From Gluconobacter morbifer G707 (GTDB lineage Bacteria > Pseudomonadota > Alphaproteobacteria > Acetobacterales > Acetobacteraceae): a stretch of DNA of 64,000 nucleotides. Below are positions 9,085 to 18,864 of the stretch, piece after piece. The notes below the pieces were generated by a model, which worked only from the letters and a program-made list of their open reading frames with translations, was not told where the DNA came from and searched no databases. The stretch lies in contig NZ_AGQV01000002.1 in assembly GCF_000234355.1 (NCBI RefSeq), positions 248,001 through 312,000 on the forward strand, read 5' to 3'. Made by a program: the position numbers and the translations under genes. Numbering within the stretch: the first letter of the stretch is position 1; each line of letters starts with the position of its first letter.

Positions 9085-9966
9085 TCAGTCGATGTACTTC
9101 TTGTATTTCTGCAGGAAGGCCTTCACGGCATCACCAAGATCTTCGCGATCAATGGAAAATGCCAGCTGCGCTTCAAGGAAACCGGCCTTGTTGCCGCAGT
9201 CATAGCGCGTTCCCTCGTAACGGAGACCATGGAACGGAACCGAACCAATGGTCTTGGCCATCGCATCTGTCAGCTGTACTTCATTACCAGCGCCGCGTTC
9301 CAGCTTTGCAAGGTACTGCATAACGTCCGCCGTCAGAACATAACGGCCGATAATGGAAAGATTGGACGGGGCATCCTCAGGCTCCGGCTTCTCAACCAGC
9401 CCCTTGACCTCAACCAGTCGCCCGTCATCCTTACCGACATCAAGAATGCCATAACGATTGGTCTGCTCGGGCGGAACTTCCGTAACTGCCACTACATTAC
9501 CGCCCGTCTGGTTGTAGGCTTCGACCAGCTGACCGATGCACCCTTTCTTGCTCTTCACGATGTCATCGGGAAGCAGAATGGCGAACGGATCATCCCCGAT
9601 GAAGGACCGGGCGCACCAGATGGCATGACCGAGACCAAGCGGCTCCTGCTGCCGTACGGCCACCAAGGAACCAGCCTTGACCGAACTGGGCTCCAGAGCT
9701 TCAAGCGCGCTCTTTTTTCCGCGCTCACGCAGGGTGGCTTCAAGCTCGTAATTGATATCGAAATAATCGATCAGACTGTCTTTGCCGCGACCAGTCACGA
9801 GACAGAATTCTTCGATCCCGGCCTCCCGTGCCTCATCGATCGCATACTGGATCAAAGGCTTGTCAACGACGGGCAGCATTTCCTTCGGCATAGCCTTGGT
9901 TGCAGGCAGAAACCGGGTGCCAAGACCGGCGACGGGAAGAACTGCTTTCTTCAGGGGCTTGATCAC
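9085..9966 (-). CDS. galU: UTP--glucose-1-phosphate uridylyltransferase
   Basis: GalU makes UDP-glucose for exopolysaccharide, lipopolysaccharide core and cellulose-type polymers. The 293-residue protein has the nucleotidyltransferase start AVLPVAGLGTRFLPATKAMPKEMLPV, the VDKPLIQYAIDEA motif, the ILLPDD metal-binding segment and the VKGLVEKP sugar-binding motif. Its length is normal for the family. It lies alone, with about 200 bases to the tRNA-Leu gene upstream. Confidence 0.97.
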   Translation of the reverse strand: MIKPLKKAVLPVAGLGTRFLPATKAMPKEMLPVVDKPLIQYAIDEAREAGIEEFCLVTGRGKDSLIDYFDINYELEATLRERGKKSALEALEPSSVKAGSLVAVRQQEPLGLGHAIWCARSFIGDDPFAILLPDDIVKSKKGCIGQLVEAYNQTGGNVVAVTEVPPEQTNRYGILDVGKDDGRLVEVKGLVEKPEPEDAPSNLSIIGRYVLTADVMQYLAKLERGAGNEVQLTDAMAKTIGSVPFHGLRYEGTRYDCGNKAGFLEAQLAFSIDREDLGDAVKAFLQKYKKYID

Positions 9967-10168
9967 GAAACCTCACACATCAGCCAAATTGATACCCATT
10001 CGCCACGAAAGGATGACCGGGCGACGGGATACAAACTAGAGAAATAATCCTGCCTGTATAGTCTGGCAACAAAATGGCAGACTGCGACATACAGACCGAA
10101 ACGTTGTTCCAGTCCTCTGGTTTATATGGCTATGCTGATTTCAGAGTTTTTCACTGCTTTCTGAGCAG

Positions 10169-10254
10169 TGGTGCGGCCGAGAAGACTCGAACTTCCACGG
10201 GGTTGCCCCCACAAGCACCTCAAGCTTGCGCGTCTACCATTCCGCCACGGCCGC
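10169..10254 (-). tRNA. tRNA-Leu(GAG)
   Basis: The 86-nt gene (CCA included) folds as a class II tRNA. The acceptor stem GCGGCCG/CGGCCGC is perfect, the D arm reads GGCGGAATGGTAGAC, and the anticodon stem CAAGC/GCTTG encloses loop TTGAGGT with anticodon GAG. A long variable arm and T loop TTCGAGT follow. CCA is encoded. It reads leucine codons CUC and CUU. Confidence 0.95.
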
Positions 10255-10311
10255 CCCGTGACAAACCGCCCTGCGTAGTGCAAGACCGTCCGGTGGGAGG
10301 GGCTATAGCCG

Positions 10312-11013
10312 ATGCCTGAAACGAGAGCAATGACCGCTAGCGATATTTATGAAGAAATCTTCTGGAGGACATCCTCCGGCCTTACGCCCTACCCGGACGC
10401 TCTCACCTTCATGGCCGAACACAGCCGCCTAATCCGGCAGGAAGGCGCCGCGCCGCTCGTCTGGCTGGTCGAACATCCTCCCGTCTTCACGGCTGGAACG
10501 TCCGCCAGGGATGCCGATCTCTACAATCCGCATGGCTATCCCACCTATGAAGCCGGACGCGGTGGCCAATGGACCTATCATGGTCCCGGACAAAGGCTGG
10601 CCTATGTCCTGCTCGATCTGACACGTCAGAACGGAACTGTCCCGCCACGGGACCTGCGCGCCTATGTCAGGGCTCTGGAGTTATGGCTGATCGATACACT
10701 GGCATTACTGGGTATCGATGCCTTTACCTGTGAAGGACGCATCGGTGTCTGGGCAATGGATCCCCTGACCAGTCAGGAAGCCAAGATTGCCGCGCTTGGT
10801 ATCCGGATCAGCCGCTGGGTGAGCTGGCATGGAGTTTCCGTGAATGTCGACCCCGATCTTGAGGATTTTGACGGCATTGTTCCCTGTGGAATCCGGGATT
10901 TCGGCGTGACGAGCCTTCGCCGCTTTGATGCTGCCCTCGGTATGCCAGAGCTGGACGAGGCTCTGGCAAAAGCTTGGCCAGCGCGGTTTGGTACTACCCC
11001 CCGGGTGGCGTGA
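10312..11013 (+). CDS. lipB: Octanoyltransferase (lipoyl synthesis)
   Basis: LipB transfers octanoate from acyl carrier protein to the lipoyl domains of pyruvate and oxoglutarate dehydrogenases and the glycine cleavage system. The 233-residue protein has the [21 protein letters not shown] substrate motif, the catalytic Lys in [11 protein letters not shown] and the catalytic Cys in FDGIVPCGI. The ATG at 10312 follows GGGAGGGG. ATG 10330 is an alternative start. The last 20 bases overlap the convergent LolA-like gene. Confidence 0.95.
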   Translation: MPETRAMTASDIYEEIFWRTSSGLTPYPDALTFMAEHSRLIRQEGAAPLVWLVEHPPVFTAGTSARDADLYNPHGYPTYEAGRGGQWTYHGPGQRLAYVLLDLTRQNGTVPPRDLRAYVRALELWLIDTLALLGIDAFTCEGRIGVWAMDPLTSQEAKIAALGIRISRWVSWHGVSVNVDPDLEDFDGIVPCGIRDFGVTSLRRFDAALGMPELDEALAKAWPARFGTTPRVA

Positions 11014-11590
11014 AAACCGTCGGGTCGATCCTGACACCTTCCTGTACGTCGGAGAGGCTGACACTGAAATGATGCTGGCGGGCATCAACGCCTTCCAGTC
11101 CGATCAGCCCGAGGCGACCGTTCATATCGGAAAACTGGATTGTCAGAAGGCCCTGTGAAGGATTGTCGGCTTCCGCCACGGATATCTGGAGAGAACCGTC
11201 TCCATGACGAACATCCGTGACCTGGATGCTCCCGTTATCAAAACGAATCGGCTGATGGAGCAGCAGGCCAAGGGGATTCCGTTTCAGGGAAAGATGGGTC
11301 ACTGCGCCCGAACCTGCATCATCCAGAACAAGATGTCCCTTTCCGGCCACCAGCTCCATGGGATGGGGAATGACGTAATCTAGTCTGAGATGCCCGGGAC
11401 TATAGGAGAATCGTCCCTCACTCTGCCCGGCATCCGGACCGTTCTGGATAAAAGCGGCCCGCATGCCGCCTATTCCATTCAGATATGTCTCGATGCGATG
11501 GACGTCCTGCTGCTGCCCTGCGGACATGCGGTCATATCCACTTGTCGCGCATCCCGAGAGCAACAGGAGCGCACAGAAAGCACGCTTCAT
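10994..11590 (-). CDS. LolA-like lipoprotein (outer-membrane lipoprotein carrier fold)
   Basis: The 198-residue protein matches the LolA family. [18 protein letters not shown] forms the first helix and strand; [21 protein letters not shown] and [11 protein letters not shown] follow. LolA ferries lipoproteins across the periplasm and is normally not lipidated. This one has a lipobox, LLLSGCAT, placing the acylated Cys at residue 14, as in LolB, which shares the fold. It may therefore be a membrane-anchored acceptor or a bifunctional protein; this is inference. Its ATG overlaps the bolA stop by 4 bases, and its 3' end overlaps lipB by 20 bases on the opposite strand. Confidence 0.82.
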   Translation of the reverse strand: MKRAFCALLLLSGCATSGYDRMSAGQQQDVHRIETYLNGIGGMRAAFIQNGPDAGQSEGRFSYSPGHLRLDYVIPHPMELVAGKGHLVLDDAGSGAVTHLSLKRNPLGLLLHQPIRFDNGSIQVTDVRHGDGSLQISVAEADNPSQGLLTIQFSDMNGRLGLIGLEGVDARQHHFSVSLSDVQEGVRIDPTVFTPPGG

Positions 11591-11877
11591 GGGGTCTTTT
11601 CTCCATGCAGCACCAGCGACAGGGCATGAAGCCCGGTTCGGAATTCCCCGGCAAGCAGATCATTGACGAGGCGATGCCGGGCGATCCGGCTGAGACCATC
11701 GAATTTTGCGCTCGTGATGGCGATGTTGAAATGCGTCTCTCCCTCCGCTCCTAGCGCTCTGGCACCGGCATGATGGGCATGACGGGCGCTGTCATCCTGA
11801 ATCTCGATCCGGCTCGGATGCAGTTCCCTTTCAAGAAGCGCCGCAATTCGGTTTCGCCGTGTACCAGTATCAGTCAC
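11587..11877 (-). CDS. BolA family protein
   Basis: A 96-residue BolA-fold protein. It has IEIQDDSARHAHHAGA (the HxH-type loop that coordinates Fe-S clusters with monothiol glutaredoxins), ETHFNIAITSAKFDGLSRIARHRLVN and the C-terminal LHALSLVLHG. BolA proteins act in Fe-S trafficking and in stress-related gene control. The 4-base overlap with the LolA-like gene indicates one transcript. It diverges from the J-domain gene, a gene order (bolA, J protein, cobS, cobT) seen across alphaproteobacteria. Confidence 0.92.
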   Translation of the reverse strand: MTDTGTRRNRIAALLERELHPSRIEIQDDSARHAHHAGARALGAEGETHFNIAITSAKFDGLSRIARHRLVNDLLAGEFRTGLHALSLVLHGEKTP

Positions 11878-11943
11878 GATAAATAATCCATCCAGAAATT
11901 GCCCGCTTGCATCGGGCCCGTGTCATTGCCCATATCAGACACC

Positions 11944-12558
11944 ATGCAGCGCAAATCTACCAGACACCGGGCATTCGATCCCGATCCAGAGGCGCCGGAT
12001 CAGGTGTGTGACCATCCGGGCTGCACCGAGCAGGCAGGCTATCGCGCGCCCCGCGGACGCGAGGCCCTGCGGACCTATTTCTGGTTCTGCCTTCACCATG
12101 TGCGCGAATATAATGCGCGCTGGGATTATTACCGCGGCATGACCCCGGGCCAGATCGAGGCGCATCTCCGGGCGGATGTCTCATGGCAACGTCCGTCCTG
12201 GAAACTGGGGACAGGCAGCGCACAGAAGGCCGAGTTCAACGAGGAGGATATTCTCGATCCGCTCGATATCCTTGGAAACACACGCCGCAGCCGCGCCCAG
12301 CGTGCACAGGATGCTGCCCGCCAGCGTGCCGCCGGCAGTGAAATACCCGAGCAGCTGCGTCAGCCCCTCGCCACGCTGGACCTGACATGGCCAGTCTCCT
12401 TTGACGATGTGAAAAGCCGGTATCGGGCGCTGGCCCGCCGCCATCATCCCGACGCCAACCAGAACGACGATGGTGCCGAAGAGCGTTTCAAATCCATCGG
12501 AGCGGCTTATGCTGTTCTCAAAGTCCACTTTACCCGTCAGGATGACTTCGTTTCCTGA
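11944..12558 (+). CDS. J-domain protein with an N-terminal Cys/His region
   Basis: The 204-residue protein carries a C-terminal J domain (about residues 145-195) with the Hsp70-stimulating HPD motif in ALARRHHPDANQN. The N-terminus has CDHPGC (Cys22 and Cys27) and FCLHHVREYNARWDYYRGM, a conserved-looking Cys/His set that could bind zinc. ATG 11944 is preferred; a TTG 45 bases upstream would add an atypical leader. It does not have the G/F and zinc-finger domains of true DnaJ, so it is a specialised DnaK co-chaperone. It lies 81 bases before cobS. Confidence 0.88.
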   Translation: MQRKSTRHRAFDPDPEAPDQVCDHPGCTEQAGYRAPRGREALRTYFWFCLHHVREYNARWDYYRGMTPGQIEAHLRADVSWQRPSWKLGTGSAQKAEFNEEDILDPLDILGNTRRSRAQRAQDAARQRAAGSEIPEQLRQPLATLDLTWPVSFDDVKSRYRALARRHHPDANQNDDGAEERFKSIGAAYAVLKVHFTRQDDFVS

Positions 12559-12639
12559 TTTCCAGACTGGAAGCCGGACGCTCAAGGCTCCATCTCGAAT
12601 GGTATCTTCCGCCCCTCCCAATGAAAGTCCCTCTCAATC

Positions 12640-13659
12640 ATGAGTGATGATTTCGCGACGATCGACGCCCCGGAAACCGTAACAACCGCCGAGAACGAAA
12701 CCGTTCCGACCAGCGTTCTCGGCGCCCCGGACCTTGTGGTCTCGTCCCGCGAGGTCTTTGGCATCAAAACCGACATGAAGGTGCCGGCCTTTTCCGTGCG
12801 GACCGAACACGTGCCGGACATCGATCCGGCCTACAAGTTCGATGAGGACACCACCCGCGCCATTCTTGCAGGTTTTGCATTCAACCGTCGCGTCATGGTG
12901 CAGGGTTTCCACGGAACGGGAAAATCCTCCCATATTGAGCAGATTGCCGCGCGCCTGAACTGGCCCTGCGTCCGCATCAATCTGGACAGCCACGTTTCGC
13001 GGATCGATCTGGTCGGCAAGGATGCGATTGTCCTGCGGGATGGGAAACAGATCACGGAATTCCGTGAAGGTCTGCTGCCTTGGTGCCTGCAGCATCCCTG
13101 CGCCCTGATTTTCGACGAATATGATGCGGGGCGGCCGGACGTGATGTTCGTCATCCAGCGCGTTCTGGAAGCCGAAGGGCACCTCACCCTGCTGGACCAG
13201 AACCGCGTCATCCGCCCCAACCCGTCTTTCCGCCTCTTTGCCACGGCCAATACCGTCGGGCTGGGCGACACCACGGGCCTCTATCACGGGACACAGCAGA
13301 TCAACCAAGGTCAGATGGACCGCTGGAACATCGTCGCCACCCTGAACTATCTCCCGCTGGAACAGGAAGTCGGGATCGTCACATCCAGGCTGAAGATTGA
13401 CCCGGACGATGCAGAAGGAACGAAACTGGTCGAGCGGATGGTCGCACTTGCCAACCTGACCCGCGCCGGTTTCATGGCGGGCGATATTTCCACGGTCATG
13501 TCTCCCCGTTCCGTCATCGCATGGGCAGAAAACAACCGCATCTTCAACGACGTGGCTTTCGCTTTCCGTCTGACGTTCCTGAACAAATGTGATGAGGCCG
13601 AACGGGGGATCGTCGCCGAGTATTACCAGCGCTGTTTCAACGTTTCTCCCCTGGAGTAA
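12640..13659 (+). CDS. cobS: Cobaltochelatase subunit CobS (AAA+ ATPase)
   Basis: CobS and CobT form the AAA+ chaperone module of the aerobic cobalt chelatase CobNST, which inserts cobalt into hydrogenobyrinic acid a,c-diamide. The 339-residue protein has Walker [11 protein letters not shown] near residue 90, Walker [16 protein letters not shown] and the LFATANTVG sensor region. The N-terminus ([24 protein letters not shown]) is family-specific. CobN, the chelating subunit, is not in the window. cobT starts 6 bases after the stop. Confidence 0.95.
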   Translation: MSDDFATIDAPETVTTAENETVPTSVLGAPDLVVSSREVFGIKTDMKVPAFSVRTEHVPDIDPAYKFDEDTTRAILAGFAFNRRVMVQGFHGTGKSSHIEQIAARLNWPCVRINLDSHVSRIDLVGKDAIVLRDGKQITEFREGLLPWCLQHPCALIFDEYDAGRPDVMFVIQRVLEAEGHLTLLDQNRVIRPNPSFRLFATANTVGLGDTTGLYHGTQQINQGQMDRWNIVATLNYLPLEQEVGIVTSRLKIDPDDAEGTKLVERMVALANLTRAGFMAGDISTVMSPRSVIAWAENNRIFNDVAFAFRLTFLNKCDEAERGIVAEYYQRCFNVSPLE

Positions 13660-13665
13660 AAAGCC

Positions 13666-15546
13666 GTGACTGCGCACAAGAACGGCCTTCCTGACGAAAA
13701 CCGACAGGAAGGCTTCCGCCGCGCCACGATCGCGACCCTCCGCGCCATGGGCGGCGTTCCTGAACAGGACGTGGATTTTCAGGGCGCCGTCAACGGCAAC
13801 AGGCCTCCTGCCCCGCCGTCCCCCGATGCCGTACAGCTTCCCTACCTCTCTCGGAACATGCACGACCGGGAAATCCAGAAAGTGCGCGGCGCGGCGGATG
13901 CTGCCGCCCTGCGGTTGCGCTACCACAAAGATGCAACCGCTGCCGCGCCCCCGGAACCGGAAGCACAGCAGGCCTTCGATGCAATCGAACAGGCGCGGTG
14001 CGAAATTTATGGCTCCCGCCATATGGCGGGCGTGCGGGCCAATCTGGACCAGCGCGTTATCCAGCGCTGTGCGGAACTCGGCACCAACCGGATGCACGTG
14101 CGCGAAGACATGCCGCCTGCCCTTGCTCTGGATCTTCTGGCCCGGGAAGCCATGTCCAGTGAACCGGCCCCTCCGCAGGCCGGTGAGGCCCTGAAGGCTT
14201 GGCGCACCTCCCTGTCGCCGGCCGCGCAGAACGCATTGGAGGACATGGCCCGGACACAAAATGACCAGACAGCTTTCGCCCGTGCTTGCACATCTCTGCT
14301 CGGCGCCTGCCAGCTTACGGAGATGGCAGATGAAACGGAGCAGAAAGCTCCGTCCGAAGAGCAGTCAGACAATGACGAGCAGGCAGAAGCCGACAGCGAA
14401 CCTGCCGCACAGACAGGAGAGGAAGAAGCACCGGCGCCACAGGAGGAAGACAACGAAGAGGGTTATCAGCCCGAAAGCGGTGAAACCGATCAGTCAGGTG
14501 AAAGCGAAACTTCCGAATCGCTGGATACGCCGGAAACGGGTTCGGAAGAGGCGGCCGGCCCCTCCGACCAGTCGCCAGACAGCGCACCGACCTCCGATGC
14601 CGCGCCACTCTACAAGGCTTACACGACGGAATTTGATGAAGTCGTCAATGCGGCTGATCTCTGCGACCCCGAAGAGCTGGACCGTCTCCGGCAGCAGCTG
14701 GACCAGCAGATGACTCAGCTTCACGGGGTGGTTTCCCGTCTGGCCCACCGCCTGCAGCGGCGCCTGATGGCGCAGCAGCAGCGACGCTGGCAGTTCGATC
14801 AGGAGGAAGGCATCCTTGATGCCGCGCGTCTGTCGCGCGTTGTCACCAATCCGACCATTCCCCTTTCCTTCAAGCATGAATGTGCGATGGAGTTCCGCGA
14901 TACGGTCGTAACCCTTCTGATCGACAATTCCGGCTCCATGCGGGGACGTCCGATTGGAACCGCTGCCATCTGCGGAGATATTCTGGCGCGGACACTGGAA
15001 CGCTGTGGGGTGAAAGTGGAAGTTCTGGGTTTTACGACCCGGCAGTGGAAAGGGGGACAGAGCCGTGCACGCTGGACTGAGGCTGGCAAGCCACCAGGGC
15101 CGGGGCGCCTGAACGATCTGCGGCACATCATCTACAAGGATGCCGATGCGCCAATGCGCCGGGCCCGGCGCAATCTGGGCCTGATGCTGCGAGACGGACT
15201 TCTGAAGGAAAACATCGATGGCGAGGCGCTTCTGTGGGCCTGGAAACGGCTTCAGAAGCGGCCGGAACACCGCCATATCCTCATGGTCATTTCAGATGGC
15301 GCGCCGGTAGATGACAGCACGTTTTCCGCCAATGCGCACAACTATCTGGAAGATCACCTGCGTCAGATTATCGCCATGATTGAAAACGACCGGAAGACAG
15401 AACTTCTGGCCATCGGCATCGGACATGACGTTACGCGCTATTATCGTAACAGCGTCACGATCAGTTCCGTTGAGGATCTGGGCGGAACCATGATGGCACA
15501 GCTCAGCGAACTGTTCCGTCCAGCCGGCGCGCCGCGAAGTCGATGA
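13666..15546 (+). CDS. cobT: Cobaltochelatase subunit CobT (VWA domain)
   Basis: The 626-residue CobT starts at GTG, with its ribosome site GGAG inside the end of cobS (CTGGAGTAA), so translation is coupled. The N-terminal domain is followed by a strongly acidic Glu/Asp/Ser/Thr linker (about residues 222-308). The C-terminal von Willebrand A domain has the MIDAS motif DNSGSMRG near residue 423. It forms the hexameric partner ring of CobS. The final 44 bases overlap the convergent PLP decarboxylase gene. Confidence 0.94.
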   Translation: MTAHKNGLPDENRQEGFRRATIATLRAMGGVPEQDVDFQGAVNGNRPPAPPSPDAVQLPYLSRNMHDREIQKVRGAADAAALRLRYHKDATAAAPPEPEAQQAFDAIEQARCEIYGSRHMAGVRANLDQRVIQRCAELGTNRMHVREDMPPALALDLLAREAMSSEPAPPQAGEALKAWRTSLSPAAQNALEDMARTQNDQTAFARACTSLLGACQLTEMADETEQKAPSEEQSDNDEQAEADSEPAAQTGEEEAPAPQEEDNEEGYQPESGETDQSGESETSESLDTPETGSEEAAGPSDQSPDSAPTSDAAPLYKAYTTEFDEVVNAADLCDPEELDRLRQQLDQQMTQLHGVVSRLAHRLQRRLMAQQQRRWQFDQEEGILDAARLSRVVTNPTIPLSFKHECAMEFRDTVVTLLIDNSGSMRGRPIGTAAICGDILARTLERCGVKVEVLGFTTRQWKGGQSRARWTEAGKPPGPGRLNDLRHIIYKDADAPMRRARRNLGLMLRDGLLKENIDGEALLWAWKRLQKRPEHRHILMVISDGAPVDDSTFSANAHNYLEDHLRQIIAMIENDRKTELLAIGIGHDVTRYYRNSVTISSVEDLGGTMMAQLSELFRPAGAPRSR

Positions 15547-16927
15547 CCGCATCCAGCATCCTGTCCACGTGAACGGTCTCCGTGCGGTGATTGACAATCG
15601 CCGCACGGATGGCGAGGCGACCGTTGATCCGGGTCGTTGACGGCGCGGCAATCCCGCTTTCATGCAGATCCTGCACCAGCTCCGAAGTCTCCGTATCCGA
15701 AAGCCCCTCGACGCCGAAGCAGACGATGTTAAGCGTCACCGGCGCTAGAAGCACCAGTCCCTGCGTCTCTGTCACACGCTGAGCCAGATGGCGGGCAATA
15801 GCACAACAGCCTTCCACCATTTCTCCTAGACGATCCGCACCATAATGACCGAGTGTCATCCAGACCTTCAGCGCCCTGAAGCCACGTGAAAGATCCGGCC
15901 CGAAGTCACAGAACCATGGCGCATCACTGGCGAGACCACGCTTTTCACGTGTCAGGTAATCAAGGGACTGGGCAAAAGCGGCGGCGTGAAGCGTACGATC
16001 CCGTACCAGCACACAGCCCGCATCGTATGGCACCTGTGCCCACTTGTGAAAATCAAACGCCAGACTGTCCGCGTTTTCTATTCCGGCCAATCGAGGCCGG
16101 AAACGTGGCGACAGGCAGGCCAGCGCGCCAAACGCCGCATCCACATGGAACCAGAGGCCGAAATCCCGGGCCGTCTTTTCAATCGCCGCAAGATCATCGA
16201 TGGCCCCACAATCCACCGTACCGGCTGTGGCTGCGACCATGAACGGCGTCAATCCGGCTTTCAGATCAGTCTCGATCATGCTGCGCAGTGCAGCGACATC
16301 CATCCTGTGATCCGCATCGACCGGAACACGGCGCAGGGCATTGCTGCCAAAACCCGCCATGTCGAATGCACGCGGCAGACAACCGTGAGCCGTTGTCGCG
16401 GCATACCCTACCATGGTCTGATTTCCCACGCCTTCCTGCCGAAGAGCCGGATCATGTGCACGGCTGGCTGTAATGACGCCGATGAAATTCGCCATGGAAG
16501 AGCCGGTTACCAGAACGCCCGAACCATTCTCCGGCATCCCGACCATCTGAAGCGCCCAGCGAATGACATTACGCTCCACCTCGTTGGCGGCGTGGCTTCG
16601 GCCACCACAGTTTGCGTTCAGTCCACCAGCCAGCATCTCCGCCAGCATACCCACGGGCGTTCCCGCACCATGCACCCACCCCATGAAACAAGGGTGCGTA
16701 TTGCCGTTGCCATAGGGTACGACATTCTCGGAAAAGCTGCTGTAGAGCGCTTCAAGACTCTGCCCATCTGCAGGCAGATCCTGTCTCAGAGCATCCCTGG
16801 CCTCCTGCGGCATGGGGCGCCAGACAGGTCCCTGCCCCATTGTCTCCATACGGTCGAAGACCTCATCCAGCATCCGGTGACCCATTGCACGGATACCGCT
16901 CCAGTCTTTGGGATCGAGCCCGGCCAT
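15503..16927 (-). CDS. PLP-dependent group II decarboxylase
   Basis: The 474-residue protein is a fold-type I decarboxylase of the aromatic-amino-acid/diaminobutyrate/glutamate group. It has the [18 protein letters not shown] core, a cofactor-binding His and Asp ([12 protein letters not shown]) and the Schiff-base Lys in [15 protein letters not shown]. The substrate cannot be read from sequence; an aromatic amino acid is likeliest. ATG 16927 is chosen because AAGGGA lies about 9 bases upstream; the longer frame to 16993 has no such site. It is convergent with cobT. Confidence 0.85.
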   Translation of the reverse strand: MAGLDPKDWSGIRAMGHRMLDEVFDRMETMGQGPVWRPMPQEARDALRQDLPADGQSLEALYSSFSENVVPYGNGNTHPCFMGWVHGAGTPVGMLAEMLAGGLNANCGGRSHAANEVERNVIRWALQMVGMPENGSGVLVTGSSMANFIGVITASRAHDPALRQEGVGNQTMVGYAATTAHGCLPRAFDMAGFGSNALRRVPVDADHRMDVAALRSMIETDLKAGLTPFMVAATAGTVDCGAIDDLAAIEKTARDFGLWFHVDAAFGALACLSPRFRPRLAGIENADSLAFDFHKWAQVPYDAGCVLVRDRTLHAAAFAQSLDYLTREKRGLASDAPWFCDFGPDLSRGFRALKVWMTLGHYGADRLGEMVEGCCAIARHLAQRVTETQGLVLLAPVTLNIVCFGVEGLSDTETSELVQDLHESGIAAPSTTRINGRLAIRAAIVNHRTETVHVDRMLDAVIDFAARRLDGTVR

Positions 16928-16996
16928 GGAAAAATTCCCTTCATCCAGAAATCCGTCACAGGCTGCGATACAGACCACGGACGCGGATGTCACGCA

Positions 16997-17818
16997 CTAC
17001 AGCAGGGCGGAATAAAGGGGATTCGTATTGTCCGATGAGGTGTTACCCGTAAAAAGCGAGAGAATGCTTGTGGAAGACCCACCTCCTCCATAGAGCGTCA
17101 TCATGCTGGCTGGCGTACTGGATGTCTGGGGATGAACCTGCAACAGCGCCAGATACTGTTCAGCCATTTTCTGGACACCCTGCGTTGTCTTGAGTCTGGA
17201 CATATCCATTTTCGATCCCAGTAGCCGGACCTGCTGATCGTAATCCAGCGCGCCGAACTGGGTGGTGTCGAACCCGCTCACGACCTCGGCTACCCTGAGC
17301 AGTTTGGGATCGGCCATGATGCCGGCGAGCGTCGTATCCGAAGTAACGGTCCGCGTGAAATAGAGGGCATCCCCCAGCCCCGGCGTTTCGGTCTGGACAC
17401 TGTTTTCATAGCTGCTGGTCAGATAGCCCTGCGCGATACTGTCGACCGTTTCGGACGAGGAAAAGGGCGATGTGGACCAGTCGGAAAATGCCTTGGCGAA
17501 AGCCTGCCAGGACGTATTGCCGCTTGTTTTTGCCAGCGAGGTCGAAGAGGTCGGGTCCTGCGTCATGAGCTGTTTAAGGACCGCTGTCTGACTGATGGCC
17601 GAAGACATGCCGTAGGCCCCGAGCACCACCGTCAGCGCCTTGTAGTTTTTCAGAAGCTGATCCGGCGTCGTGATGGACGATGCATCTTTCTGGAACGCGG
17701 CGACGGCCTGCTGGGAAGAAACGCTGGTCTTTTCCCAGCGGGTAACGGAAGACGTTTCGTCTTTCACGATCGAAAGATATTGCGGAACGGCAGGCATGGC
17801 GGAAATTGACGATGACAT
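16997..17818 (-). CDS. DUF1217 family protein (flagellum-associated)
   Basis: The 273-residue protein matches DUF1217, a family found in flagellar gene clusters of alphaproteobacteria. It has a Ser/Thr-rich, Cys-free composition and recurring WxxF-type segments (NTSWQAFAKAFSDWSTS, DALYFTRTVTSDTTLAGIM, VVSGFDTTQFGALDYDQQV). There is no signal peptide, which fits export by the flagellar apparatus or a cytoplasmic role. A Gly/Ser-rich tail ends the protein. No other flagellar gene lies in the window, so this copy stands alone. Confidence 0.75.
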   Translation of the reverse strand: MSSSISAMPAVPQYLSIVKDETSSVTRWEKTSVSSQQAVAAFQKDASSITTPDQLLKNYKALTVVLGAYGMSSAISQTAVLKQLMTQDPTSSTSLAKTSGNTSWQAFAKAFSDWSTSPFSSSETVDSIAQGYLTSSYENSVQTETPGLGDALYFTRTVTSDTTLAGIMADPKLLRVAEVVSGFDTTQFGALDYDQQVRLLGSKMDMSRLKTTQGVQKMAEQYLALLQVHPQTSSTPASMMTLYGGGGSSTSILSLFTGNTSSDNTNPLYSALL

Positions 17819-17955
17819 GCACGTTCTCCTGCACTGAAACCCTCTGCCTGTCTTAGGCGGAAAGTCCTAATGTTTTACTAACGCCCTTTTCAACCCGATG
17901 GCTCGCCAGCCTTTACCCGTTGTACACGAGCCATTCCGTTCCCAACTGGACGCCC

Positions 17956-18831
17956 ATGATAGCCCGTATCCTCTGCCTCGCTGCGCTGGCCGCAACCCTT
18001 CCTCTTTCAGGCATCGCGCATGCGCGGGCCGATACGCTTTCACCGATCCCGGAGTCCTGCTTCACCTATACCCTCGCCAGCCCGCAGCCTTCGGCGCATG
18101 GACTGGCAGCCGGAGGCATGCACGCCACGCTGACAGGCACGGGGATTACGCTGGATGTTCATACTCTTTCCCTGAACGACCCACAGGGAAAGGTTGATGG
18201 TGACAGCCTGAGGCGTTTCAACGCCGCCGCAGCCTATGCAGCCCTGACGGCTTTCCGTGGCGGCAACAGCGGCGCCTGCCAGAACCGCTCCCTGACCACC
18301 GATGACGCCCATATCCACGGCGGCACACCTCAGGCGACCTGGACAGGCGTCACGCTCGCCCGGCCGGGCCATGACATGACCATTTCCCGCGCAACCATCG
18401 CAGCCGTGGAAACCACACCGGACCTGCGCCTGCGGGTCAGCGGTACCGGGGTCCACGATTCGAAACAGCCCCTTATTCCATCACAGGTGTCGGCGGATAT
18501 GACCCTTCTGGGCAATGCAGCCGCTCTCAGGGAAATCGTCATCAACAGCGCACATGCCGTTTCCGGCAGCAGCGTTCTGGACGGGCATGGCACGATCGAG
18601 CCGGGCCCCAGTGCCGCGGCAACAAAAGCCGATGGACATCTTTCAGTCACGAATGTCAGTGATCTTCTGACCCGTCTTCGGGAGACGGCACCGAAAAAGG
18701 TCTATGTCGCCCTGTCCATCGCTCACCTCATGGGACGGCAGAACGGGAATGCCACGGAATGGGATCTGGGACTGGACAGCGGGGTCGCTACGGTCAACCG
18801 CGTTCCGCTGCCTATCTCCCTTCCCCATTAA
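17956..18831 (+). CDS. Exported protein of unknown function
   Basis: The 291-residue protein has a strong Sec signal peptide (residues 1-24, ILCLAALAATLPLSGIAHARA). The mature part is rich in Gly, Ala, Thr and Asp with alternating hydrophobic residues, suggesting mainly beta structure. Two Cys (in ESCFTYTL and GACQNRS) could form a disulfide. The C-terminal stretch EWDLGLDSGVATVNRVPLPI resembles the closing strands of AsmA/DUF2125-like beta repeats, but I cannot assign the family with confidence. ATG 17956 is chosen because it begins the signal peptide. It is convergent with mfd. Confidence 0.65.
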   Translation: MIARILCLAALAATLPLSGIAHARADTLSPIPESCFTYTLASPQPSAHGLAAGGMHATLTGTGITLDVHTLSLNDPQGKVDGDSLRRFNAAAAYAALTAFRGGNSGACQNRSLTTDDAHIHGGTPQATWTGVTLARPGHDMTISRATIAAVETTPDLRLRVSGTGVHDSKQPLIPSQVSADMTLLGNAAALREIVINSAHAVSGSSVLDGHGTIEPGPSAAATKADGHLSVTNVSDLLTRLRETAPKKVYVALSIAHLMGRQNGNATEWDLGLDSGVATVNRVPLPISLPH

Positions 18832-18838
18832 ACCTCCG

Positions 18839-18863
18839 GCGCCGGGTGACTGCGATCCGGCGC
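18839..18863. terminator. GC-rich hairpin shared by the convergent unknown gene and mfd
   Basis: GCGCCGG (18839-18845) pairs perfectly with CCGGCGC (18857-18863) across an 11-base loop in the 33-base gap between the two convergent genes. No T-run follows on either strand, so it is a weak terminator candidate. Confidence 0.4.
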
Positions 18864-18864
18864 G

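Noticed and set aside
10152-10170. 7-bp hairpin (CACTGCT/AGCAGTG) at the tRNA-Leu 3' end
   Set aside because: On the tRNA strand it is followed by A, not T, so it is not a terminator; it partly overlaps the encoded CCA and may be only a trailer fold.
12634-14259. 541-codon open frame on the minus strand
   Set aside because: Antisense to cobS and the start of cobT, which have unmistakable motifs; the frame is low-complexity mirror coding typical of GC-rich DNA.
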